Source: Ceratodon purpureus (Eukaryota > Streptophyta > Bryopsida > Pseudoditrichales > Ditrichaceae). Taken from it: DNA of 64,000 bases. The position numbers were made by a program, and so were the translations under genes. Each line of letters starts with the position of its first letter. Position 1 is the stretch's first letter. Where the stretch lies: positions 17,830,398 through 17,894,397 of the forward strand of contig CM026427.1 in assembly GCA_014871385.1 (NCBI GenBank), in the 5' to 3' direction. Positions 22,311-33,022 of the stretch are shown in pieces. Below the pieces are notes generated by a model. It had not been told where the DNA came from and ran no database searches. It worked only from the letters and a program-made list of their open reading frames with translations.

Positions 22311-23362
22311 TAAGGTAGAAGCACCCATGGTCGACCGAGTCCCATAATCAATCAGTAGACTTCTCCAATTCCAACAAGTTTTTAGATTTAAAATCTTGAG
22401 AGATCTAGAAAGTATCAAGCATGATAGGTAGAAAGGGAATCGTATGGAAACATTCTTGTAGTAGTAGAGTGATCAAATTTTGGTGTCATGGTGCTCAATT
22501 TTAGGGGGCCTACAAATCAATAATATGTATGCACAAAAAATGACTTAAAGAATTTACAGTAAATTAAATAATGAAGTAAACATGAAAATTAAAGTTGCAT
22601 TCCTCCTTAAACCTATTTCCCCTTCAAGGAAAAATGTCCCTCAACTTATACACCTCCAATATCAGAGGGAAATCTCTTAACTCGTCAGTTTTAGGTGTCT
22701 CTACCTTAATCTCAATCTCAGCAGAATCGCCCCTATTTGACTCAGAGTGGTCGGTTAAAAATTACAAGTATTAGAGTTTGATTTACTGCAGAATGTGATG
22801 CTTGTAATGCAGAATACCGGCCCAGAGCTCCCCAGAAATGCCTCCGGAACCACAAGTAAGAAAGACCAGAATTACACGATCAGTATAAACTCTGCAAATC
22901 TCCACAGAAAATTAGGTCAATGTATGTACAGGTCGACTGTAGCTCCTCTGAAACATGATACAACAGATGATGAAACAGAACGAGGATAATAAGACTTCCT
23001 GCATCGACCGCACTTAATATATCTTCATCAGACAATTCTCCTTTCGATTGGACAAATGGTACTCATAAGATGCCAGACGCTCGTGACATAGCACCAGGAT
23101 TCTCAGTGTTTCAACGGAACAGACGCGAAGCATCATATCCTATTCGATTACACGTATCTCTTCAAACACTGTTTTTCTTCTGAACTCTTCATACAAAATT
23201 TAGTTTGATGCACACGGTAATCCGGTAAAAGATCAGCATAGAGATTACCTGGAGGTCGAGTTGACAAGAATTTTCTGAAATTCGATACGCTGAATACAGA
23301 CTTCGACCATCATTCATGGAAAATAGGATAAGTTCATTCTGCTTGCCCTAAACGCTCTGATA
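22311..23362. other. Intergenic region 3' of the carrier gene
   Basis: No gene recognised. The part next to 23363 is the likely 3'UTR of the minus-strand folate carrier. Confidence 0.4.
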
Positions 23363-24301
23363 TCAGTGCAGAAATTTCATTACTGACTCATAGACGAGAA
23401 ATGTAAGTGACGATGAGGGTACGACCCGTAATAGGTTTGGAACAATCCCTTTGTAAAGACCTCGAAATCCCTCGTACCGCAATGTGGCTTTGAATGTGTG
23501 CCAAGTATTCACGTATCTCGACACTCCATCCTCGCTTGGGCGCTGCTGCAATCGCGCACGTACTACCTGGTAAGGATAAGTGGTCATCACTGCAAAAAGC
23601 TTTGACGACGCTCCTAAAATTGCGAAGTCCTGCGAAGTGATAAGCTGCTCCCCACTGGCAACAACTTCGGACAGACCTGCCGCTTGCCGAGTGCGGTGCG
23701 AAACTAAAAATTTGCGACCTTCTTCATACGCCATAAATTGCAAGGCTCCATGAGAGACGAGAATAAGGCCCGGGCCAAGCCCCTTGTACAGACCGCGCAG
23801 CCCTTCCTCGCGCAGAATGCTCCTGAAAGCGTCGGAGAAGCCCAGATACGGTCTGCGAGCATGGCCAGGAGCCTGCAGCTGCAGACGCGTTTTCACCACC
23901 CACACAGGATTCGTGAGCACAGCCACGACGGACCCTGCCTCCGCAGCAGACAGCAGGTGCAACGACGGCCCGAGCTCAGCCCGGCCGAATTGGCGGCGGT
24001 TGCGCTCCTTGAGGTTGCTGTAGAGGAAGAAGTAGAGGCTCCACGACAAGCTGGAGCCCAATACCGCCGGGAACAAGCCGGCATAGAGGCCGCACAAGCC
24101 CTCGACACGGGCGATGGTGGCGAGGGCATGGAAGGTGTGGCGGTAGGAGGGTACTTGGGCATGGCGCCCGTCGTGCACTTGGAAGCGGGTGCGCACAATG
24201 TCCAGCGGATGCAGCGCCACCACGGTAGTGAGCCCCGCGACGCCGCCCGCCACCGCGCTCTCCCACTTCCAGTCCGTCCACTTGAACTGCACGCTCTGCA
24301 T
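23363..24301 (-). CDS. FOLT1: Mitochondrial-carrier-family protein, folate transporter 1 type
   Basis: Single-exon gene of 312 residues from the chosen Met at 24301 (MQSVQFKWTDWKWESA). An in-frame Met 19 codons upstream adds only a hydrophobic leader. Three carrier repeats are visible, with signatures HPLDIVRTR, NPVWVVKTR and YPYQVVRAR, each followed by EGL/EGF-G-LY(A/K)G. The Trp and Gln in the second and third signatures, in place of Asp, match plant FOLT1 (PIW, PFQ). Other matches are GAVAG-like, FQVHDGR, SAAEAGSVV and the C-terminal SSLTFLVYESV. Six membrane helices are expected. The family member in Arabidopsis carries folate across the chloroplast envelope; transport by this copy is inferred. 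It is full length with no stop. The lack of introns is unusual for this family in plants and might mean a retrocopy. Confidence 0.88.
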   Translation of the reverse strand: MQSVQFKWTDWKWESAVAGGVAGLTTVVALHPLDIVRTRFQVHDGRHAQVPSYRHTFHALATIARVEGLCGLYAGLFPAVLGSSLSWSLYFFLYSNLKERNRRQFGRAELGPSLHLLSAAEAGSVVAVLTNPVWVVKTRLQLQAPGHARRPYLGFSDAFRSILREEGLRGLYKGLGPGLILVSHGALQFMAYEEGRKFLVSHRTRQAAGLSEVVASGEQLITSQDFAILGASSKLFAVMTTYPYQVVRARLQQRPSEDGVSRYVNTWHTFKATLRYEGFRGLYKGIVPNLLRVVPSSSLTFLVYESVMKFLH

Positions 24302-24909
24302 GGCGGTGTGGTGAGGCGCGACGATCACGAGCAACAGCAAGCAAAGCATCCACCACACACGCGCGCACTAAACCACGCAGTTAAGTTAAATGTGCGGTGC
24401 AGTGCAGGGCAGAGCGAATTAGGGCTGCGGATGTTGAGGGATCATCCTCCCCTGCGCCCCTGCTCTGGCCGAGCCGGTCCATCCCTTCCTTCCTTACTTC
24501 CTTGCGTCCTTCCTTCCTTCGATCGATCCATCCATCGGAGAATCCACCCTGCACATGAATGTCGATTCTCGCAGTGACCCCTGCTGCTCGCCAATTCCCA
24601 GAGCCCGCGTTACATTCGCCCCCACTCGCACTTCCTCTTGGCTCACGCACATGATATACCAAAACCCGCCGCCCAGGCTGCGCCCCTCCCGTTGAGCCAA
24701 GAAGCGGCGCTTCTTTGGGGGAGAGGGCTCGCGCGAGCTGCCTGGCCAGGGGCCGCAGCTCATCCACAGCCCAGCGTGGAAGGGCTGCCCATGCACAAAT
24801 TTCATCCATCCGCCCATGGATGTTCGTCACATCCGTTGTTGAGCCGGCAGGCTGCACCCCCTGCTGTCGTTCCATGTGCGATAGCCTTCTGCATCACTCC
24901 AGTGTCCAC
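24302..24909 (-). promoter_or_regulatory. Upstream region of the folate carrier gene
   Basis: GC-rich sequence with CCTT/CTTC microsatellite (24487-24535) and CGATC/CATC repeats. It is the likely promoter and 5'UTR of the minus-strand carrier. Open frames on both strands here look like composition artefacts. No TATA box could be fixed. Confidence 0.35.
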
Positions 24910-25244
24910 CCTCGTCACTAAGGGCGGGATTGTCGAGGGGGACCGCCTCCGCAGCGGGCAGCAGGCAGGCAGGCATCACTGTAATGTAGTGCTAGGAGCG
25001 TTTTTCGGAGGGGCAGGGTTGATGAGCCCTTACTTTTTGGTTTTTTATTTTAAAATTCCTAAGGGTGTCTTCTTAGATTAATTTGGAGCCGCAGGCTCCA
25101 TTTTTGAATTCAAAATTATCCAAAATGGCCTTGGGGGGGTCCCAATTGAAAATTTCAGGGTTTTGGAAGAATTTCAGGGTTTCAGGCAAGGCTGCCCACT
25201 GCAGAGGCGGTCCCCCCTCCACAGTCCTGCCCTTAGTGACGAGG
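24910..25244 (+). mobile_element. Long-TIR MITE, 335 bp
   Basis: Left end CCTCGTCACTAAGGGCGGGA, continuing through ACCGCCTCCGCAG. The right end, reverse-complemented, reads CCTCGTCACTAAGGGCAGGA, continuing ACCGCCTCTGCAG. The inverted repeats are about 55 bases and similar at most positions. Flanking nine-mers AGTGTCCAC (24901-24909) and AGCGTCTAT (25245-25253) agree at six of nine positions, differing only by C/T. This would fit a decayed Mutator-type duplication, but that assignment is tentative. The internal part has no transposase. Confidence 0.65.
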
Positions 25245-27758
25245 AGCGTCTATCCCCTGGAGTCTGGCCTCTGAGCTCTGGACTCGTTGCTATGCAACGC
25301 CCTCACCTAATCCTCTGTCAGTAAACTGTAACACCACCCAACTCTTGGATCATGCATGGACTTGTGTTGTAAGTCACTTGCATATGGTTGTCTTTCATTC
25401 TTCCAATGCCCTGTAAATTCAGATTGTATAATTTTTAATTGGTCACAAAAATGCCAACAAATAAGCAAGAGTTGATAGAAAGCATTCAAAAAATATCGGA
25501 TGAAGTTCTTACATAGCAATTGAAACCCCTTATTTTAACTATGTCCAATCATATCAAAGCAATAATTTTACCTAAGGATGGAAATACTAGGTGGTTGATA
25601 AAGTATAAGGAAATTATCAATGCTTATTAAGTTTTCAAATTTATATCTACACATTTTTGTGATATTAAAGTATACCTCAAATTTAGCATTCCAACGCAAT
25701 TTGAGATTACAAGATTCATTAATAATTGATTAAGTTCTTGCATTCCAAAGTTTTCTAATTTTTTCTACTATATTGTGAGTGCGACTGGGATTCGTAAGCA
25801 ATGTATATCCTACTGTAAAATCTATAGGAAGAATGGTGACACACGTAGTGCAAGCTTACATCATCAGAATAGCTCGGAAATTGGGTTGCTCAATCTTCCT
25901 TATGTTGAATGATTTTGTTGAGATAAGAACGTGTTCAAAATTTTGCTTCTAGAAAAAGGTATTCTAGATTCATCTTAATAGTTTGGATTTAGATTTTTAG
26001 CCAAGCTTTAGCCGTCTCATATCTCTCACTTTGCAGGCTTTTGTAGTTCTAGCTATAGCACATTTTTCTTAGTAAAAGGTTCCAGTTTTTGTCTTATGGT
26101 AACATTGAGTTTGTTAGTCAAATCTAATTCCAAATTTCACAAGGAATTTTCTTTATTTTGTCATGACCATCCCGAGATAGTCTTCTATTATAAACATCAC
26201 TTTTCGTATGTTTGTATTCAAGTCCTTAGGTTAAGCCAAAGATAATTTTGACATTGATAGCAAGTATCATGCTATGGAGTTTAGCAAATAAGGTTATCAA
26301 TGCAGTACACTTTAGTGCCTCTTTAGGCAGTGGATAGAGGCTGTCACAAAGATTGATGCCAGTAACATGATGGGGAATTTGTTGCGAAGTTTTGTTTAGA
26401 TGAAGTTCAATGATGCTTTATCACGTAGCTCGTAGGTAAAATAGGTGAAACGAGTAGTATTGCGGAGTTTCTCAAGGATTTGTATATATCTATTTTAACA
26501 TGTAGATGATCTTTCTAGGCATCAATAGAAGTCCACTAGTCACTCCCATTTAGTTGTGATGAGTAGAACATATGTCAACTCTTATTGACAACCTGAAGCA
26601 CGTATAGATTTGTAAATTCTAGGTGGTCCGCCCCAACTACACAATATGAACAATTTACCTCTTTTTATCTTCTACAGGAATTGCTAGAGATGTGTGAAGG
26701 CAAGCTCTTCATGTAAAATATTTTTTCATTTATAATTACAATCAATTTGATCAATGCACATTGGTTTAGTAGGGTTTTTTTTTTTAAGGATTTGCTTGGG
26801 CGTATTCATGTGGAAGAACTAAGTTGGGTTGTCATCTCTCTTTGTGGATAATTGTGACCTAGACAATGTTTACATTCAATTGCACTACATACTTTTTGTG
26901 CGCATTGTTCATTTTGATGCCACATATTGTTCAATTTTCCAAGAAGGGGAAAAGCACAATAAAGTGGACCAAAAAAGTGCTTAGCTATTTGCCAGTTTCA
27001 GCCCTTTTTTGCACAAATGCACAAAAGTCATGGAAAGATGTAATTGAAGTCAATTTCTTTTGCTAATATAGATTCTCAACTTGTTTTTCTACAACTTGGA
27101 AATTTTTTGTGCAAAGTAGGTAATTTAAAGTTATTGTATGAAGGCTTTAAATCCAAGCAAAGTTAATGCAGTCATTTGAAAAAGTGACTATAAAAGAATC
27201 AAAAGCTGACAAAAAAATCACTTTTAATTAAGTGGTGCCCTCTATATGTTTAAGAGGTATTTTAAAATAGTCAATTCATCTACTCATTAATTGGTTTAGG
27301 GTTCCAGAAGTACCGCAAGGATGTTTTTTAGGAGGGTCACTTCCGCGGTATTTTTTGTGCTTTTTTTTCACCGTACATTGTTTTTTAAATTGAAAAAAAC
27401 ATCCTCTAAAGACAATAGAGGGCACCAAATGAAGAAATTAAGACTTTGGAAAAGTTCATTTTTATGATTTAGAATTAGTGGTCAAATTTAGTTTCAATTG
27501 AGGATGTTCTTTTTATGAAGATGTGTGTAAGATACCTTATGACACCCTAGAAAGTGACTAAAATGCTCAAAAATTACACCAAAATGCTCAAATTCAGCAT
27601 TTGTTGTGGAGAATTTTTTGAATCTTAGAACCTTGGAGTAAACTAACAATGAGGTAGAGCACTTACCCAACTTCTTCGGCACTGCGGATACTATGGTATT
27701 AAAAGTACACGGAGAAATATTGTCTTTAGCATTGCTCTTTGACAACACGTGTGTTCCG
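25245..27758. other. AT-rich intergenic region
   Basis: No gene recognised. Broken frames in 25440-25920 look faintly like a decayed transposon protein but match no family well enough to name. Confidence 0.35.
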
Positions 27759-27909
27759 ATGTGTTTTCACTTTTCAAATGTGTTTTCACTTTTCAAATGT
27801 GTTTTCACTTTTCAAATGTGTTTTCACTTTTCAAATGTGTTTTTACGTTTCGAATATTTTTTTACTTTTTAAATGTGTTTTCGCTTTTCAAATGTGTTTT
27901 AAATCTCCA
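27759..27909 (+). repeat. 19-bp minisatellite TGTTTTCACTTTTCAAATG
   Basis: About eight units, the first four nearly identical and the rest drifting. Because 19 is not a multiple of three, all three frames read the same Phe/Cys-rich repeat, so the ORFs are artefacts. Confidence 0.9.
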
Positions 27910-28600
27910 TGTTGTAGCTTGTGACATCCAGAAGTTATGTGGCACAAGGAAGTCTAATCTACATATTCACCTTAGATATGTATGGCTATGTTATGATTGA
28001 TGTCAAAATTGACAACGTCTGTCCTCGGTGATGTCAAAGAGAACATAATTTTTAGAACTACCTTAACTATACTGTGCCTCCTTATCGTGTTTGCCAATTT
28101 ATGCTTGACAGTCTTTGAGCAGATTGCTAATTATGTGTTAGCCCATTCTTGCATAAAACCATCAAATGTGAATTGTGCAGTCGCAAATATGGAGAAAGCA
28201 ACGATGATGAATATGAGGAAAACAAAGGTGAGGACCTTTATACCAGGCATTCGCAAGGAAATCTAAAAACTGCCGGCAATAGTGGCTAAAAGAAACACAT
28301 TGAGGTGGACGTAGATGGGCCACCTTAGGGATCGATAAAAGGATGCCCCCTAGAATGACATCTAGAAGTATCCGAAGGAACTTGATCCTTCTTTTGACTA
28401 GAAAGGCCAAACTCATAAGCTCCGAAGGAATTTGTACAAACGATTGTATGTGGGTGAGTATTTTCCGCATTCCCTCCCATTCTAACTTGTTATTTCCACA
28501 TTCTGTTCATATTATTAAAGCCATTGCTAATGAATGCGTGACTCGTGTAAATTGAAAAATCAGCGGCGACAATACCATGGTGAGCTACAAATATATCCAA
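27910..28600. other. Intergenic, rich in GATGTCA/TGACGTCA-like words
   Basis: No clear gene. The words GATGTCA and GACGTCA recur here and through 30.6 kb, probably through expansion of a short repeat. Confidence 0.3.
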
Positions 28601-29951
28601 CCCATCATAACAAAGACTCTCATTACATCACGACATCATATTAATCAGCTCATTGACGGAGAACATAGAAGACCAGATGATGTCACTTTCACGTATTGGA
28701 AGAAGATGGTAGAAATTTGATCCACAGACACAACAAAGCAGAAATTGCCCATATGCGTGCAATCTCTCTGACTAAGGTGTCGACATTCCAAAAACTGAAG
28801 GCTATTGAAAGAGAGGTAGTCTCACGATTGGTAAGCATTTAGGCTGAACTCAAGTTTTGTTCTTTCGATGTTTTGATGTCGTTCCTTTGTCCTTGAAGCG
28901 CTCAGTAGCGTATTTATGTCACAGGTGATGTCACAAATGACGTCAACTTCAGCATAAGTTTTGACATCTTGATTTCCTCTTTCCGGTTGTCTTTCAGAGC
29001 TAACCATAATGAATCATATGTTGATAATGTTTTGTTAGCATCTCTGAATTGCAACGTTCTCTATTTCTTAAGTTCATCCCTCATGACATGAGATTATTCA
29101 TGTCACTTTAGACCATGGTCTTGAATGGGTCCTTAGCTGACGAAGAAATAGACGCCAAAGTTGAGAAAGAGCACACGCGTGTTGCATTAGAGAAGCGCAA
29201 AGGACATGTTGATTATAGGAGAGAGATTGAAGAAATTCGCAACAATGTTGGTGATTTTGAGAGCTATCTGTAGCCTATAGGAGACGGTGACAGCGTCCAC
29301 CAAGTGAATAGAAGACATACTAAAGCAAACTCTTCAGAAGTTCTTGTCAAAGGAAGCCAACACAATGCACGAGGACATGGAGCCTCTTTCCTTGACCCAT
29401 GTGTTTGCTCCATCAGGACCGACAGCCAATTTCTCGACCCCAATGCTACATCCATCAGATTCAGAGGATGTGCGGCACGAGCTAGAGAGAGAATATCTTA
29501 TGCCAATGTTGCAAGCGGTGGACCCTTAATCCACTGCTACAAATGACATCAACAATGACGTTGTTGTCACATCTGATGTCGCAAAGAACAAGGAGTCTGT
29601 TACGGTCAATGTCATGAACAACGCTAGCACACATGGTGAAAAAGAAATACAACCATCTAAAGAGGTTCCTAATGCTGATGATGAGTCGGGCGACATGGCT
29701 ATCTCTGCAACAATAGAGTCACTTTGGATAAGACACTTTTGACATAAATGGTTCTATGGCTTGTATTCACATCAAATAATCCTAGTATTTTCAAGTGGTT
29801 GCAATGCTAACGTACTCTGAAATGTTTTTCATTCCATCATTCCATGGTATTGGAGGAGGTGGTCGATGCGCTAGTCGACTCTCAAACGAGCCACTGGCAT
29901 TCCGCAGCAACGAAGCCATCTAAGCCTCCAAGGACCCCTCGAAAGAAGTGA
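28601..29951 (+). pseudogene. Broken coiled-coil protein gene of unknown function
   Basis: Coding-like blocks on the plus strand. One ends at 28830 before the donor GTAAGC (KAEIAHMRAISLTKVS, then LKAIEREVVSRL). A block from 29112 follows the acceptor TCACTTTAG (LADEEIDAKVEKEHTRVALE, rich in heptad-like charges, up to a stop near 29273). After a frame change comes a block at about 29320-29530 (KEANTMHEDMEPLSL, SEDVRHELEREYLM). A last block ends at 29951 with a basic tail (KPSKPPRTPRKK). Stops and frame changes between blocks indicate decay. No family recognised. It might be an unnamed transposon ORF or a host gene. Confidence 0.4.
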
Positions 29952-30238
29952 CAAAATATAGACAAAGTTGCCTCATGCAAATCGGCCTTCATAGGTTTTA
30001 TTGTTTAATTCCTCATCGAATTGACATGTATGCAAGGTGCCGTAGTTTTATTGTATCTTAGACTCGCTGAAAGGTCGGACATGTTTGTTACAACATCATA
30101 TTGGAACGAAACGTGCCTATTTTGTTTCAACGTTTTACTACAACTGGCGTTGTTTCAAAAACATGTGTTATAAGTTTGGTTTTTGAAATGTCAAGGGTGA
30201 CATTATTTCGAACATTTGAATGTAATGAGCCCCATTTT

Positions 30239-30340
30239 TTACATGTCATTGGTGTCAACATTGTCAAAAAATGTGTTTTGGGTTGACACGTCTACATGTC
30301 ATTGACGTCATTGTCAAAAAAATGTTTTGGGCAACACAAA
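30239..30340 (+). repeat. Two-unit direct repeat, about 50 bp
   Basis: Units at 30239 and 30293 share ACATGTCATTG, a GTCATTGTC/GTCAACATTGTC block and TGTTTTGGG. Possibly a local duplication. Confidence 0.5.
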
Positions 30341-30407
30341 AAATGTGTGAACGACATCCAAATCGTTGACGTGGATAGCCCACAGGGCTGCATTAGCATT
30401 TAAAAAT

Positions 30408-30550
30408 TTCCAAGTCATCATTTTCAACTTTCATGTCATTAATTTCAATTTTTATGTCATCATATTAAATATTCCACATCATCATTTGAAATATTCTATA
30501 TCATCATTTTTAATATTCCACATCACTTTTTGATAATCCACGTCACCAAT
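30408..30550 (+). repeat. Degenerate repeat of about 20-27 bp (ATGTCATCATTT-like)
   Basis: Five to six imperfect units with cores such as CATGTCATTAATTT, TATGTCATCATATT and CACATCATCATTTG. Non-coding. Confidence 0.5.
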
Positions 30551-32376
30551 CTGATCAATTTTGGGCTTGCTCCAAACTTAATTGAGCTTAGGTGGCAAAC
30601 ATGATCCATGGAAATCTACAATGTTTTCTTTGTTCTACTATTGTGTAATCAAGATAGAAGAGACCAGTGTAATTTGACTAATAAGAATAAGAAAAAACAT
30701 TGTATTGTTACCCAAATTAAAATACAAATAAAAACATGAAAAAACCAAGCGGGATGATGTTTGGACGGTAGAAACATGCTTCACTGGTAAGTTGCTCTAT
30801 TTTTGAATGAGATCAACGCTTAAAAGGAGTGGGGTGGAGAACAGAGATGCATCAATGTTGTGGCTTTATCAAAGTTGACTTTTCCATATTGGATTTCAAA
30901 CAATTTATGTGTAATCAAGTCCCTATCCCATGACCTGAGGGCTCTTCAGTTTCAAGTTCCAAACAAAGACATGTTGCCGAGCGGTGCAAGTCTTGAAGTC
31001 ACGGTGACTCGTGAGGGTGAGCCGCGAGCGTGACAGTCACAGGATCACTATTGATCCTCGACTAAGGCTTAGAAGCTGAAAATGGCATCTCGGCACATTG
31101 ACCAGCTAGCTAGTCGAAGGCTTGACGAGCGGAATGGCGTTAAGGCAGTGCGCGAATCAAAAGATTCGATTTACTGACAGGTAGGAACAGTAGAGGCAAT
31201 ATTCACTATGAATGTACTTGGCACTGGGTGGGTTACACCAAGTTATGGTAACTTCCTGGGAAGAAGGGGTAATTGGCAGGAGAGTGAGGGAACCGAGAAG
31301 TCACTTCCGAAGTGGCCACCGTTGTGCAAATTAAGTTTATAGGAGGTGCCAAGGTGGCAATCCGGAGAAAATCAGATTGAATGAACAGGAGTGGGAGTCG
31401 CCTTCAAGGCTCACTACTATAATACCCCGTGCCTTGCGAGATTTCTGCGGATATGCTGAGCTGAGGCCTCCACCATGGCATAGAAATTACTACAGTATTA
31501 CGTTTTTGGCAGAAGGATGGATGAGGCTGGCACCTGGCAGACGGCGAAAATGAAATTTGGAATTACCTTGCGATGCATGTCACAGTCTTCATCTTACAGC
31601 TCATCTCGTGGTCATGTTCGCTGGTTTTATTCTTAACCATGACAAACTAGTGCATACGGAATGGAGCATTTGAATGGCTCGTCCCGTCGGAGGCCCAAAC
31701 AAGAATGATGGTTAGACAGGGCACAGTGATCAAAAGATGTGATGCTTTGCTACTTAGAGAGATATTGACATCAGGAAAGTCTGATGGACTAAATTTTATA
31801 TAAATTCTGTAAACATTTACTATTAAAAATAACAAGCTAGTCTTTTATATAAAAAAATTGTTTATCTTTTGTCAATTTAATTAGTACCCTTTGTACTAAA
31901 AAAAAAATATTAATTATGAGTACAATTTTGAATGTAAAATTTATATTAAATTTATATAAATTGCATATAAATTTTGCATGAAATAAATCTTAAAATTGCA
32001 CATGAATCTACTTCTGTATTAAATTTTGGAGGTGGAATTTTTAATATTTGTAGATTTGGAACTGAATGCTGATGTAACTACACAGTAGATTTTGAGTTGG
32101 AGAAATGAGGGAATATGGTAGATTAAGAATAAGTGAAGTGTAAACATATGGTAGATTTGCAGTCCATAAAACACATATAAATGTACATTCCACATGCAAT
32201 GTAATAATGACGCAGATGTATAATAGATCAAATGTAACAATTGAATAGATTCAAAAGGTAAAAAGTACATGCTAATAAGGAGAAGTTATATCTAATTGAG
32301 CTGGATTCTTCAAACCCCACCCCTTTCTCAGTACAAGAGTGCACATTACTGTAGGCACAGAACCCCCCTAAACTAC
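30551..32376. other. Intergenic, with a GC-richer patch at 30960-31600
   Basis: No gene recognised. The GC-richer patch has no long ORF. It could be a decayed element leader, but no LTR, TIR or RNA gene could be shown. 31800-32300 is very AT-rich. Confidence 0.35.
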
Positions 32377-33022
32377 CTACGAGACTAGCCAGATGTTTCA
32401 ACTGTGCTGCTTCCCCCAACTTGTAGCGCAAGAAGGCTTGTGATGCCTACATACACCAAATGCATTCAGATGACTGATAAAATCTCCAACACTAAAACAC
32501 ATGAAACAAATATCCAAAAGCTGTCATTGGTATTAGCAAGATGAAGCAAAGAACTAACCATGTTCATGGGGCGAGCTACACGAATCATATACGACGGTTG
32601 AAATTTGGTTCGGTTGGCATAGGTATCATTGTACCATATATTCGCATCAAACCGGGATGGATTTGTGTTGCTGAAATCGTAAGCTGCACAATATTACCAT
32701 GTAAATTATTTTTCAACTTACAACAAAAGCCTAGATGATGCAAGACCATCCAGATCAATACATACTATGAACAGAGCAGCAAGTTGCAAGCAAATTTGGG
32801 AAAAAACGAGACTCGAAGACCTAAACTCTAGACGTTGTTCGGCGCTAGATTCAAGATCCAGATTAAGCCCAATCAATATTCCTGTAACATGTCGATATGA
32901 AATATGGTATTTACCGATCTTCTTAGAAGTATTGCCCTGGTTTCGGTATCCTTTGAACAACATGTCATTTACAAAGACAACATTATCGCGCCACAACAAG
33001 CTCGTCTCCAAACACGAAAAAT
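32377..33022 (-). pseudogene. ABCA-family (ABC1/ATH type) transporter, three internal exons
   Basis: Minus-strand exons 33022-32915, 32683-32559 and 32446-32377 have GT..AG borders and compatible phases (2+35 codons+1; 2+41 codons; 23 codons+1). They read LLWRDNVVFVNDMLFKGYRN, then YDFSNTNPSRFDANIWYNDT with IRVARPMNM, then ASQAFLRYKLGEAAQLKHLA. This order (W-RN..nDe.fkGY, AYDF.nT...f...iWYN.TY, R.P.l.n.a..A.L...lG) matches the extracytosolic region before the membrane domain of plant ABCA2/ABCA7-type half transporters. Neither the ATP-binding cassette nor the membrane helices were found on either side within several kb. It looks like a fragment, though long introns cannot be excluded. No stop within the three exons. 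Confidence 0.6.

Noticed and set aside
23738-24577. 279-codon plus-strand ORF
   Set aside because: Antisense shadow of the folate carrier gene, caused by its high GC content.
24381-24875. 164-codon minus-strand ORF upstream of the folate carrier
   Set aside because: GC-rich upstream sequence with microsatellites. No domain, and a competing open frame covers the same bases.
30966-31080. tRNA or SINE head (TTGCCGAGCGG resembles an A box)
   Set aside because: No B box at the right distance and no cloverleaf could be drawn.
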